A DNA stretch of 6,182 nucleotides, taken from assembly GCA_047627515.1 (NCBI GenBank), contig JBLHTU010000183.1:1-6182 (forward strand). The letters run 5' to 3'. Position numbers and translations under genes: made by a program. This document shows, piece after piece, positions 1 through 6,182 of the stretch. Every line of letters begins with the position of its first letter. Position 1 is the first letter of the stretch. The stretch comes from JAYPLE01 sp047627515. Its GTDB lineage: Bacteria; Bacteroidota; Bacteroidia; Cytophagales; Cyclobacteriaceae. The notes under the pieces were generated by a model that made no database searches, was not told the DNA's origin, and was given only the letters and a program-made list of their open reading frames with translations.

Positions 1-55
1 TAGCGGAATAGGAAAGAAATAATCCCGCGATCAATGCAGCAATCTTATAATTCAA
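1..55 (-). CDS. 5' end of a secreted or membrane protein gene overlapping parB (partial)
   Basis: Only the first 18 or so codons are in the window; the gene runs off the edge at position 1. Read on the minus strand from a TTG at 55-53, the frame gives MNYKIAALIAGLFLSYSA. This is a short basic n-region, a hydrophobic core and small residues, which is the pattern of a Sec signal peptide. No ATG exists in this frame near here. A GTG at 82-80 in the same frame is an alternative start that would add nine residues (MISTEFWKS). Either start overlaps the end of parB, by 11 or 38 bases, which suggests translational coupling in a parA-parB-X operon. From memory of Bacteroidota genomes, parB is often followed by a gene for a DUF5683-type protein with a signal peptide. 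That would fit, but too little is visible to assign the family. Existence of the gene is fairly likely; the exact start is uncertain. Confidence 0.55.
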   Translation of the reverse strand, partial: MNYKIAALIAGLFLSYSA

Positions 56-932
56 GGATTTCCAAAATTCTGTTGAGATCACTGGTAGAGACAAATGGTA
101 TATTGATTTCCCCCTTGTTATTGTCTGAAGATTTGATTTTAATCTTAGTTCCAAAGTGGGACGAAAGCTGTTCCTGCAGATTATTGAACTCTTTACTGAT
201 AGGTGCTTTAGATATTGCATCTGTTTTAGGGTGTCCAAGAGAACGAACATAGTCCTCTACTTTCCTAACGGAGAGTTCTTCTTTTATGATCTTGTGGAAG
301 ACCTCTAATTGCATTGAGATATCTTCTATATTGATCAATGCTCTAGCATGACCCATAGTAATTTTCTTATCCCGTAGTGCGATTTGGATGTCTGGAGGAA
401 GCTTGAGTAGTCGAAGATAGTTGGTTACTGTAGATCGATTCTTCCCGACACGGTCTCCGAGTTCTTCTTGTTTTAAGTTACATTCAGCAAGAAGTCGCTG
501 ATAACTCATTGCAATTTCAATAGCATTGAGGTTTTCACGTTGAATATTCTCAATCAATGCCATCTCTAGCATTTGCTGGTCATCTGCTAATCGGACATAG
601 GCTGGTATTTTGGTAAGACCTGCCAGTTTTGAAGCTTGAAACCTTCTTTCTCCCGAGATTAACTGAAAGGAATTTTTTGACAGCATCCGCACGGTGATTG
701 GCTGAATGATGCCTTGCACTTTGATGGACTCTGCTAGTTCATTCAGCGCTTGCTCATTAAAGTCAGTTCTTGGTTGGAAGGGATTTACTTCGATCCAATC
801 GATAGATATCTCAGCGACCATACCTTCAGGAGAGGCCTCTGATCCGCTAATGCTTTTAGAATAGTCTGTATTGTCTTGTAAGAGGGCGGATAAGCCTTTT
901 CCAAGGCCTGTTTTTCTAGCTTTTGCACACAT
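45..932 (-). CDS. parB: ParB/Spo0J chromosome-partitioning protein (CTP-dependent DNA clamp)
   Basis: The product (295 aa, a normal length) binds parS centromere sites near the origin, loads as a CTP-dependent sliding clamp and stimulates the ParA ATPase to drive origin segregation. The N-terminal GLGKGLSALL (residues 9-18) is the segment that contacts ParA. The ParB/sulfiredoxin-like CTPase domain covers about 41-135 and contains NPFQPR (50-55), ISGERRFQA (92-100, the GERRxR nucleotide-binding motif, here with Gln at the last Arg position) and ENIQREN (128-134). The KorB-like helix-turn-helix region follows at about 154-200, including GDRVGKNRSTVTNYLRLLKL. A linker and a C-terminal dimerisation domain (about 250-295) end the protein. 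The ATG lies 3 bp after the parA stop and no Shine-Dalgarno sequence is seen, so it is probably co-translated with parA. Family assignment is very secure. Chromosomal rather than plasmid type is inferred from the housekeeping neighbours and the sequence type. Confidence 0.96.
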   Translation of the reverse strand: MCAKARKTGLGKGLSALLQDNTDYSKSISGSEASPEGMVAEISIDWIEVNPFQPRTDFNEQALNELAESIKVQGIIQPITVRMLSKNSFQLISGERRFQASKLAGLTKIPAYVRLADDQQMLEMALIENIQRENLNAIEIAMSYQRLLAECNLKQEELGDRVGKNRSTVTNYLRLLKLPPDIQIALRDKKITMGHARALINIEDISMQLEVFHKIIKEELSVRKVEDYVRSLGHPKTDAISKAPISKEFNNLQEQLSSHFGTKIKIKSSDNNKGEINIPFVSTSDLNRILEILEL

Positions 933-935
933 AAA

Positions 936-1712
936 TTAGGCAGCTTTAACCTGATTTCTTTTAAGTATTTCTCGGGCTAGGTTGAGGTAACTCAAAGCAC
1001 CCTTGCTTTCAGCATCATACGTGATGGCTGGTACACCAAAACTTGGCGACTCACTTAGTTTAATATTTCTCGGAATGATACTATCAAAGACTATTGATTT
1101 AAAGTGCGTCTTAACTTCGTTCACTACCTGGTTGGAAAGGTTCAATCGAGTATCATACATTGTTAGTAAGATTCCCTCAATTTCAAGATTTGGGTTTAGT
1201 CTACTTTGAATGATCTTGATCGTATTCAAAAGCTTGCCTAATCCTTCCAGAGCAAAATACTCACATTGTACCGGAACGATGACAGAGTCTGAAGCAGTCA
1301 ATGAATTGACTGTAATCAACCCAAGTGAAGGAGAACAATCTATGATAATATAATCGTACTTGTCTTTTAGTGGCGCGAGAGCATCTTTCATTTTACTCTC
1401 ACGGTCATCAATATTTACCATCTCTACTTCCGCACCCACCAGATTAATATGAGAGGGTAGTATGTCTAAATATTTGATGGGTGTCTTCTGAATACTGCTT
1501 TTGACTTCGACGCCATCCACCATACATTCGTACACGCTGATTTCGATAGTTTTAGGATCTAAGCCTACTCCAGAGGTTGCGTTAGCCTGAGGATCAGCGT
1601 CTACGATCAACGTTTTGAGCTCCAGTGCAGCAAGACTAGCTGCTAGATTAATTGCAGTCGTCGTTTTGCCAACTCCTCCTTTTTGATTCGCAATTGAAAT
1701 TATTTTACCCAT
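936..1712 (-). CDS. parA: ParA/Soj chromosome-partitioning ATPase
   Basis: This 258-aa MinD/ParA-type P-loop ATPase binds DNA nonspecifically as an ATP dimer and moves ParB-parS complexes along the nucleoid. The deviant Walker A motif KGGVGKTT is at residues 11-18, with the signature Lys11 and Lys16. DADPQAN (38-44) is the switch I region, and YIIIDCSPSLG (121-131) holds Walker B and the start of switch II. PVQCEYFALEGL (147-158) and the PRNIKLSESPSFG stretch (214-226) are typical of Soj-type chromosomal ParA. There is no N-terminal helix-turn-helix extension, so it is the short chromosomal form rather than the long plasmid P1/F-type form. It is the first gene of a parA-parB operon, preceded by a likely promoter about 45 bp upstream of the ATG. 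No Shine-Dalgarno is visible before the start. The name is secure; soj would be an equivalent symbol. Confidence 0.96.
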   Translation of the reverse strand: MGKIISIANQKGGVGKTTTAINLAASLAALELKTLIVDADPQANATSGVGLDPKTIEISVYECMVDGVEVKSSIQKTPIKYLDILPSHINLVGAEVEMVNIDDRESKMKDALAPLKDKYDYIIIDCSPSLGLITVNSLTASDSVIVPVQCEYFALEGLGKLLNTIKIIQSRLNPNLEIEGILLTMYDTRLNLSNQVVNEVKTHFKSIVFDSIIPRNIKLSESPSFGVPAITYDAESKGALSYLNLAREILKRNQVKAA

Positions 1713-1755
1713 GAATTGATGCTGACTATCTATTAGAAAACCTGTGAAAAGGACA

Positions 1756-1763
1756 CAAATATA
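1756..1763 (-). promoter_or_regulatory. Probable parA promoter, Bacteroidota -7 element
   Basis: On the minus strand positions 1763-1756 read TATATTTG, a perfect match to the phylum's sigma-A -7 consensus TAnnTTTG. Transcription would start a few bases further on, near 1750, leaving a leader of about 38 nt before the parA ATG. The -33 element (consensus TTTG, about 19-21 bp upstream) is poor: the nearest candidate is a TCTG about 22 bp away. Its position between the pyrG-yidC terminator and parA supports the call. It is flanked by two related short repeats, at 1726-1736 and 1780-1792. Confidence 0.55.
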
Positions 1764-1795
1764 TCAATGATGAGGACAACTATAACAGATAGATG

Positions 1796-1854
1796 TAAAA
1801 GAAAAACCTCTGAAAAAATTAAAGTTTGTTTACTAGCTTCAATTTCAGAGGTTT
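1796..1854 (-). terminator. Rho-independent terminator of the pyrG-yidC unit
   Basis: A perfect 12-bp inverted repeat pairs 1843-1854 with 1804-1815; in the minus-strand RNA it reads AAACCUCUGAAA and UUUCAGAGGUUU. An inner 6-bp helix (minus-strand UUGAAG, 1842-1837, with CUUUAA, 1824-1819, one G-U pair) extends the stem, with a 3-nt bulge and a 12-nt loop. The 3' arm runs straight into a U-rich tract (UUUUUCUUUU, 1806-1796). The U tract is on the minus side only, so it terminates transcription coming from yidC, whose stop codon is about 30 bp upstream. The stem is AU-rich with five G-C pairs in the outer arm, typical for an AT-rich genome. Confidence 0.85.
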
Positions 1855-1883
1855 AACCTGATATGAATGATATTTTACTTAAA

Positions 1884-3704
1884 TCATTTTTTCTTATTTT
1901 TCTTTTCAGCCTCTTGACTAGCCTTCATCGCATTCTCTAATCTTTGCTGAAATTTAGACTTCGTCTTATTGGCGTTCTTCTTCTTGTTCTCTTCCATCAA
2001 ACGAAGAATCTTACCCTCATCTATAAACCTTCTGAATAGCGCTATCTGACTGAAGGAGACAATATTGGAGATGAAGTAATAGTAAGACAATCCAGAAGGA
2101 TAGCTGTTAAAGAAGAATAGCAGCATCACAGGCATGATGTATTGCAAGGTCTTCATAGGGCCCTGAATCGTTGTCATTTGTGAGTTAGCAACGGTATATA
2201 GAATTGTAGATCCTGCCATCAGGAGGGTGAAAAGACTTACGTGATCTCCATAAAAAGGAATAGAAAAGGGGAGATCTAATATCGAGTCATAAGAACTCAT
2301 GTCTTCAGCCCATAGGAAAGGGACAAGCCGTAACTCAATCGCATTAGGAATGAAATAGAACAGTGATACCAGAATTGGAAACTGCAGTACAACAGGTATA
2401 CAACCACTGAGTGGATTAATGCCTGCCTTACGATAGAGATCCATTTGCTCTGTTTGAGCTTTCTGCGCATCTCCACCGGTACGCTCCTTAATGGCGTCTA
2501 ATTCTGGCTTCAGCACTCTCATTTTCGCCATTGAAATATGCGACGAATAAGTCAATGGACTTAAGATTAAACGGATGATTAGTACCATCACGATGATGAT
2601 TATACCATAGTTCGGAATGAACATTTCCAAGAAATTGAAAATAGGTATGATTACGTACTTGTTAATTAAAGGAAGGAAGAACCAACCTAATTCCAGATTT
2701 TTACTGAAACCTTCCGAAACCTCTTTTAGTGTGTGGTATTCGTTTGGTCCAAAATAGTAAGTGAAACCTAAGTCTCCAGCTGCTAAATCAGTGTAAGGTA
2801 GTTCTAGTGAAGCACTGACTGTCTTAACAACCATTGTGTCTAATGGAACGTCTTGCGTTACGAAAGCACTGGAGAAGCTTTTATTTGCAATGATTGCAGA
2901 TGTGAAAAACTTCTGATTGAACGATACCCACTTAACGGGTTCATTCAGTGTTTCTTCTTCATGACTAGTAGAAGTCTTGTTTAGATTATCACTTTCTTCA
3001 CTCTGAAGGTAGTAAAGAACAGACGTTCTTTGTCTTGTGTCGGCAAGCTCTCTTTCAAGTTTTGGCAATGCCGCTCCCCAAAATAGGGTTAAGTTTTTGG
3101 CATCGATTAATTTTTCAAAGCCATTGCTTACCACTTGTTGCCTTAGCTGAAAACCCGATGATGGCAAGGTGTAAACGTAGGATAAAGAAGAACGTCCATC
3201 CTGCAGAGTGAACTCAAGTACAGTAGAGTCTGAAAACTTCTTTAATTCTGGCTTGAAATATAGGTCAGATACATTGATCCTTTTTCCAGATTGATCTACA
3301 TATAAGTCAATATTGTGCTGGTTATCTACAAGGATTAGTGGTCCACCACCATACGTCTGGTAGTTTTTTAACTCAACGCTTTTAACAATTCCCCCTTTGC
3401 CAGACAATTTGACGATCACATCTTCATTTTCAATTGTCACCAATTGGTCATTACCTTTAGATGCTGCCGCGAAAGACCCAAATTTCAATATAGCGACTGC
3501 ATCCAGAATAGAATCTGAATTGACTTCTGGCACCAAAGTATTGAAGTTCTGAGTGGTATTGTTGCCCTTATTGCTTTCCTCTACTTGTGCCGCCGGCGTA
3601 TTGTCTACTTCATCTGTTAGTACAGGCGGTTCGGCAAAAAACTGAAAATATACCGTGATCAATACTAGCATGAGTATTAATCCTATGAACTGATTTCTAT
3701 CCAT
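1884..3704 (-). CDS. yidC: Membrane protein insertase YidC (Oxa1/Alb3 family, long form)
   Basis: YidC inserts and folds inner-membrane proteins, alone or with SecYEG. This 606-aa protein has the Gram-negative layout. A first transmembrane segment lies at about 6-23, with charged MDRNQ before it. A low-complexity Asn/Glu-rich linker (about 30-65) is followed by the large periplasmic beta-domain (about 85-335). The conserved insertase core begins at about 340, with hydrophobic segments near 341-361, 364-383, 431-453, 488-507 and 521-552. Arg378, within the MVLIIRLILSPLTY segment, matches the conserved Arg of the hydrophilic groove. A charged cytoplasmic hairpin spans about 392-427, and AGINPLSGCIPVVLQFP (427-443) is a family signature. 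The tail (about 563-606) is very Lys-rich, as in YidC forms whose tail contacts the ribosome. The ATG lies 20 bp after the pyrG stop, and a strong terminator follows, so it is the last gene of the pyrG-yidC unit. No Shine-Dalgarno is visible. Confidence 0.97.
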   Translation of the reverse strand: MDRNQFIGLILMLVLITVYFQFFAEPPVLTDEVDNTPAAQVEESNKGNNTTQNFNTLVPEVNSDSILDAVAILKFGSFAAASKGNDQLVTIENEDVIVKLSGKGGIVKSVELKNYQTYGGGPLILVDNQHNIDLYVDQSGKRINVSDLYFKPELKKFSDSTVLEFTLQDGRSSLSYVYTLPSSGFQLRQQVVSNGFEKLIDAKNLTLFWGAALPKLERELADTRQRTSVLYYLQSEESDNLNKTSTSHEEETLNEPVKWVSFNQKFFTSAIIANKSFSSAFVTQDVPLDTMVVKTVSASLELPYTDLAAGDLGFTYYFGPNEYHTLKEVSEGFSKNLELGWFFLPLINKYVIIPIFNFLEMFIPNYGIIIIVMVLIIRLILSPLTYSSHISMAKMRVLKPELDAIKERTGGDAQKAQTEQMDLYRKAGINPLSGCIPVVLQFPILVSLFYFIPNAIELRLVPFLWAEDMSSYDSILDLPFSIPFYGDHVSLFTLLMAGSTILYTVANSQMTTIQGPMKTLQYIMPVMLLFFFNSYPSGLSYYYFISNIVSFSQIALFRRFIDEGKILRLMEENKKKNANKTKSKFQQRLENAMKASQEAEKKNKKK

Positions 3705-3724
3705 TCTATTTATTTTACTGGATC

Positions 3725-5344
3725 TTAATTATGGTTATTTTGATAGGTCAGAGCTGCTTTCACAAACTTCACAAACAAAGGATGTGGGTTAAGAACTGTG
3801 GATTTTAACTCTGGGTGAAATTGAGTACCTACGAACCAAGGATGGTCTGAAATTTCCATGATTTCTACCAATCCCGTATCAGGATTAATCCCTGAAGCGA
3901 TCATTCCATTGGATTCAAAATCATTGAGGTACTCATTGTTAAATTCGTATCTATGTCTGTGTCTTTCTTTGATGCGAAGACTACTATAAACAGCATTTGC
4001 TTTAGAGCTCTTCTTAATAGTACAATCATAAGCTCCCAGTCTCATCGTCCCTCCATAGTTTTTTATGGACTTCTGATCTTCCATGATATCAATCACGGGA
4101 TATTTTGTTTTGGGATTCATCTCGGTTGAGTTCGCCTTTTTAAGCTTAAGCACATTTCTGGCAAACTCAATAACGGCGCACTGTAAACCTAAGCAGATAC
4201 CAAAAAATGGAATTTTGTTGACTCGTGCATACTCAACCGCAAGTATCTTCCCTTCAATTCCTCTTTCGCCAAAACCGGGAGCAACCAATATACCAGATAG
4301 GTCTGCTAGGTGCTTATCCATGCTTAGTTTGTCAAGCTCTTCGGATTGAATCCATTTAACATTGACTTGGCATTCATTTTCTGCGCCGGCATGTATGAAG
4401 GATTCTATAATTGATTTGTATGCATCTTTTAACTCTACATACTTACCTACTAACCCAATATTCACTTCCTGTGTGGGATTCTTTAGTCGACCTAAGTACT
4501 CTTTCCAGTGGTCAATTTTTGGCTCTGTCTTGTGCTTTAGTTTGAGCTTTGAAAGCACTCTTTCGTCCAGTTTCTCTTTGCGCATTAAGAGAGGTACGTC
4601 GTAGATCGAATCTGCATCTATGCATTCAATAACATGATTGATTTGCACATTGCAAAACAAGGCAAGTTTTTTTCTAATTTCAGTTGACAAATGGTGTTCG
4701 GTCCTGCAAACAAGAATGTCAGGCTGTATGCCAGCTTCCAATAGTTCTTTGACGGAATGCTGAGTGGGCTTCGTTTTTAGTTCGCCCGCTGCCTTGAGGT
4801 AGGGGATAAGTGTTAAGTGTATCGAGACAACGTTTGTTGGTCCCAATTCAAATCTGGCTTGTCGAACAGCTTCAATAAATGGTAACGACTCAATATCACC
4901 TACACAACCACCGATCTCGGTGATCACAATATCGTATTCTCCTGTTTCTCCTAGTTTGTAGAAGTTGTTTTTGATCTCATCTGTAATATGCGGAACCACT
5001 TGCACGGTTTTCCCCAAAAACTCGCCTGCACGTTCTTTCTGGATGACATTGTAGTAAATCTGTCCAGTGGTAATATTATTAGCTTGGGAAGTTTGTATGT
5101 TTAAGAATCGCTCATAATGTCCAAGGTCCAGATCGGTTTCTGCACCATCTTCTGTGACATAACATTCGCCATGCTCATACGGATTTAAAGTGCCTGGATC
5201 GATATTGATGTATGGATCCAATTTCTGAATAGTTACCGAAAATCCTCGGGCTTGTAGGAGCTTCCCGAGTGATGCAGCGACGATTCCTTTCCCTAAGGAA
5301 GAGGTAACGCCCCCCGTAACAAAAATGTACTTGGCTTTAGGCAT
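3725..5344 (-). CDS. pyrG: CTP synthase (glutamine-hydrolysing)
   Basis: The enzyme makes CTP from UTP, ATP and glutamine (EC 6.3.4.2), the last step of pyrimidine nucleotide synthesis, in the cytoplasm. It is 539 aa, close to the usual 535-550. The N-terminal amidoligase domain (about 1-270) starts KYIFVTGGVTSSLGKG, with the P-loop-like GGVTSSLGKG at 11-20, then KLDPYINIDPGT (41-52), HGECYVTEDGAETDLDLGHY (58-77), EIGGCVGDIES (143-153) and KTKPTQHSVKELL (190-202). The class I glutamine amidotransferase domain (about 295-535) has the oxyanion/nucleophile segment FFGICLGLQ with Cys384, and QFHPE (508-512) giving the His510 and Glu512 of the triad. The UTP/CTP-site stretch GGTMRLG (431-437) and RHRHRYEFN (461-469) are also present. 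Nothing appears missing. The ATG is preceded by a likely promoter and no Shine-Dalgarno. yidC follows at 20 bp, so the two are probably cotranscribed. Confidence 0.98.
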   Translation of the reverse strand: MPKAKYIFVTGGVTSSLGKGIVAASLGKLLQARGFSVTIQKLDPYINIDPGTLNPYEHGECYVTEDGAETDLDLGHYERFLNIQTSQANNITTGQIYYNVIQKERAGEFLGKTVQVVPHITDEIKNNFYKLGETGEYDIVITEIGGCVGDIESLPFIEAVRQARFELGPTNVVSIHLTLIPYLKAAGELKTKPTQHSVKELLEAGIQPDILVCRTEHHLSTEIRKKLALFCNVQINHVIECIDADSIYDVPLLMRKEKLDERVLSKLKLKHKTEPKIDHWKEYLGRLKNPTQEVNIGLVGKYVELKDAYKSIIESFIHAGAENECQVNVKWIQSEELDKLSMDKHLADLSGILVAPGFGERGIEGKILAVEYARVNKIPFFGICLGLQCAVIEFARNVLKLKKANSTEMNPKTKYPVIDIMEDQKSIKNYGGTMRLGAYDCTIKKSSKANAVYSSLRIKERHRHRYEFNNEYLNDFESNGMIASGINPDTGLVEIMEISDHPWFVGTQFHPELKSTVLNPHPLFVKFVKAALTYQNNHN

Positions 5345-5378
5345 GAAAGATGTTTTGCTTGGTATTAGTTACGGGACG

Positions 5379-5386
5379 CAAAGGTA
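5379..5386 (-). promoter_or_regulatory. Probable pyrG promoter, Bacteroidota -7 element
   Basis: Positions 5386-5379 read TACCTTTG on the minus strand, a perfect match to the TAnnTTTG -7 consensus. The element sits in the 62-bp gap between the upstream surface-protein gene and pyrG, and the leader to the pyrG ATG would be about 28 nt. No clear TTTG is found at the expected -33 spacing, so the call rests on the -7 element and its position. I see no hairpin terminator for the upstream gene in this gap, so read-through from that gene is also possible. Confidence 0.5.
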
Positions 5387-5406
5387 GGACTTCCATACAA
5401 TAATAG

Positions 5407-6182
5407 CTAGCGAGTTTTTGAACTTATGCCAAGTCTGTATGAAATTGATGCGCTAAAAAAGCCAACCGGATCAAGTTCAAGTATTTCTCCCGGCAGAGTT
5501 TGAGGAATAGAGTAGGTGTAAGAAAACATGGTATCCCAATTATTGATTTTGAGGTAAATAGGGATAGTAAAATTATAACTCATGATTCCATACTGGTTTT
5601 CCACCTCTGATAGTTGCGTCAAAAGTCTATTTTGGACATCCTCTCGGGCAAGATAGAGCAAGCTCAATCTTTTTCTTTTTTCCCGTTCGCTAATCATTGG
5701 ATTGTTTAATATCCGATCTCTTAACTGTCTTTCGGAGCCTGTAAGAGGAAGACTTGCTAGATATTCATTGAACTCCGCACGTGAAAATTCAGCATTGAAT
5801 AGCTCATTTTGTCTGTATGCTTCTACAATATCAAGGTTGTGATATATAACGATGTCGTCATTACCATACGTGAGAGAAACAGAAGGTAAGCATGATATGC
5901 GATCAAATACCCAATTTTTTTTTGTGGTAAACTGCCCACTTATCATGGGAATAAGTCTGTTGGTTGTTTGGTTTCCGCCAAAAAGGTAGCTGTAGTCAAC
6001 ACCAATCCGAATTGGGCCAAATGACACAGATGCAAAAGATCCAAGATTTGAAGTAAGTCGATCATTCTGCGCATTTTCACCGGATGGGTATAACCAGCGC
6101 TCTGCACTTACTCCGTAGGTGAATCGCTTTGCGAAGCTTCCTAAGTAGCCAGCAGATATCATGGTTAAGTTATAGTTTGGCG
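5407..6182 (-). CDS. Probable outer-membrane beta-barrel protein of unknown function (C-terminal part)
   Basis: The reading frame is open to the window edge: six further codons (PNYNLT) precede the first visible ATG at 6162-6160. The gene therefore starts outside the window and that ATG is probably internal. I do not recognise the family. Counting from that Met, residues 1-110 alternate polar and hydrophobic/aromatic residues with Gly-rich turns (GYLGSFAKRFTYGVSAERWL, SVSFGPIRIGVDYSYLFGG), as in amphipathic outer-membrane strands. Residues about 111-190 are different: charged and helix-prone, rich in Arg, Glu, Gln and Leu (RQLRDRILNN, SEREKRKRLSLLYLAREDVQ). Strand-like sequence then returns (YNFTIPIYLKI, TMFSYTYSIP, FFSASISYRLGIS) and runs almost to the C-terminus, where barrel proteins end with a strand. 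A run of nine A on the coding strand lies at codons for TTKKNW (about 79-84). Only membership of the beta-barrel class is inferred; pyrG downstream gives no functional hint. Confidence 0.75.
   Translation of the reverse strand, partial: PNYNLTMISAGYLGSFAKRFTYGVSAERWLYPSGENAQNDRLTSNLGSFASVSFGPIRIGVDYSYLFGGNQTTNRLIPMISGQFTTKKNWVFDRISCLPSVSLTYGNDDIVIYHNLDIVEAYRQNELFNAEFSRAEFNEYLASLPLTGSERQLRDRILNNPMISEREKRKRLSLLYLAREDVQNRLLTQLSEVENQYGIMSYNFTIPIYLKINNWDTMFSYTYSIPQTLPGEILELDPVGFFSASISYRLGISSKTR

Noticed and set aside
1713..1883. A replication origin near parAB and yidC, as in bacteria where these genes flank oriC
   Set aside because: The intergenic region holds no DnaA-box cluster (TTATCCACA-like) or AT-rich unwinding repeats, and dnaA, rpmH, gidA and gidB are not present.
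4083..4604. Plus-strand open frames opposite pyrG (and similar ones opposite parA and parB)
   Set aside because: They lie wholly within well-conserved genes on the other strand and have no recognisable domains or start signals; they are antisense shadows.
5345..5406. Possible pyrG attenuation by reiterative transcription, as known in Gram-positive bacteria
   Set aside because: The expected initial GGG run followed by an attenuator hairpin is absent. The start region on the minus strand reads CGTCCCGTAAC and I see no hairpin with a U tract before pyrG.
5773..5788. CACGTGAAA, resembling half of the parS centromere sequence (TGTTTCACGTGAAACA)
   Set aside because: Only the core and right half match; the left half (CTCCG) does not, and it lies in the coding region of the surface protein. 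It is the only CACGTG I found, and one imperfect half-site is expected by chance.
5407..6162. Taking the ATG at 6162-6160 as the true start of the surface protein
   Set aside because: The frame stays open upstream to the window edge, the sequence right after the Met is already strand-like and no signal peptide follows it, so the gene most likely begins outside the window.

Overview
The window looks like a chromosomal housekeeping segment from a member of the Bacteroidota, possibly of the Cytophagales type. Base composition is moderately AT-rich. Three things point there: the start sites of parB, parA, yidC and pyrG have no recognisable Shine-Dalgarno sequence; two intergenic regions carry a perfect match to the phylum-specific -7 promoter element TAnnTTTG; and the YidC is of the long form with a large periplasmic domain and a lysine-rich tail. 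The taxon is an inference from these features, not from a database match.

All genes are on the minus strand, so transcription runs from high to low coordinates. In that order: (1) the C-terminal part of an unrecognised, probably outer-membrane beta-barrel protein, cut by the window edge at 6182 and ending at 5407; (2) a 62-bp gap with a likely promoter, then pyrG (CTP synthase, 5344-3725); (3) yidC (membrane protein insertase, 3704-1884), only 20 bp behind pyrG and probably in the same operon; (4) a 171-bp intergenic region with a clear intrinsic terminator for pyrG-yidC and a likely promoter for the next unit; (5) parA (1712-936) and parB (932-45), 3 bp apart, encoding the chromosome-segregation ATPase and the CTP-dependent centromere-binding clamp; (6) the first codons of another gene overlapping the end of parB and encoding a signal-peptide-like sequence, cut by the window edge at position 1.

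Functionally the window combines nucleotide synthesis (CTP), inner-membrane protein insertion and chromosome partitioning. ParB-family proteins use CTP, so the nearby CTP synthase is a curious but probably incidental link. I see no insertion sequence, CRISPR array, tRNA, rRNA or phage gene, and no new multi-gene system. The points most worth a second look are a run of nine A in the surface-protein gene, a helical charged insertion in that same protein, a Gln in place of the last Arg of the ParB GERRxR motif, paired inverted repeats around the parA promoter, and the parB-overlapping non-ATG start at the window edge.
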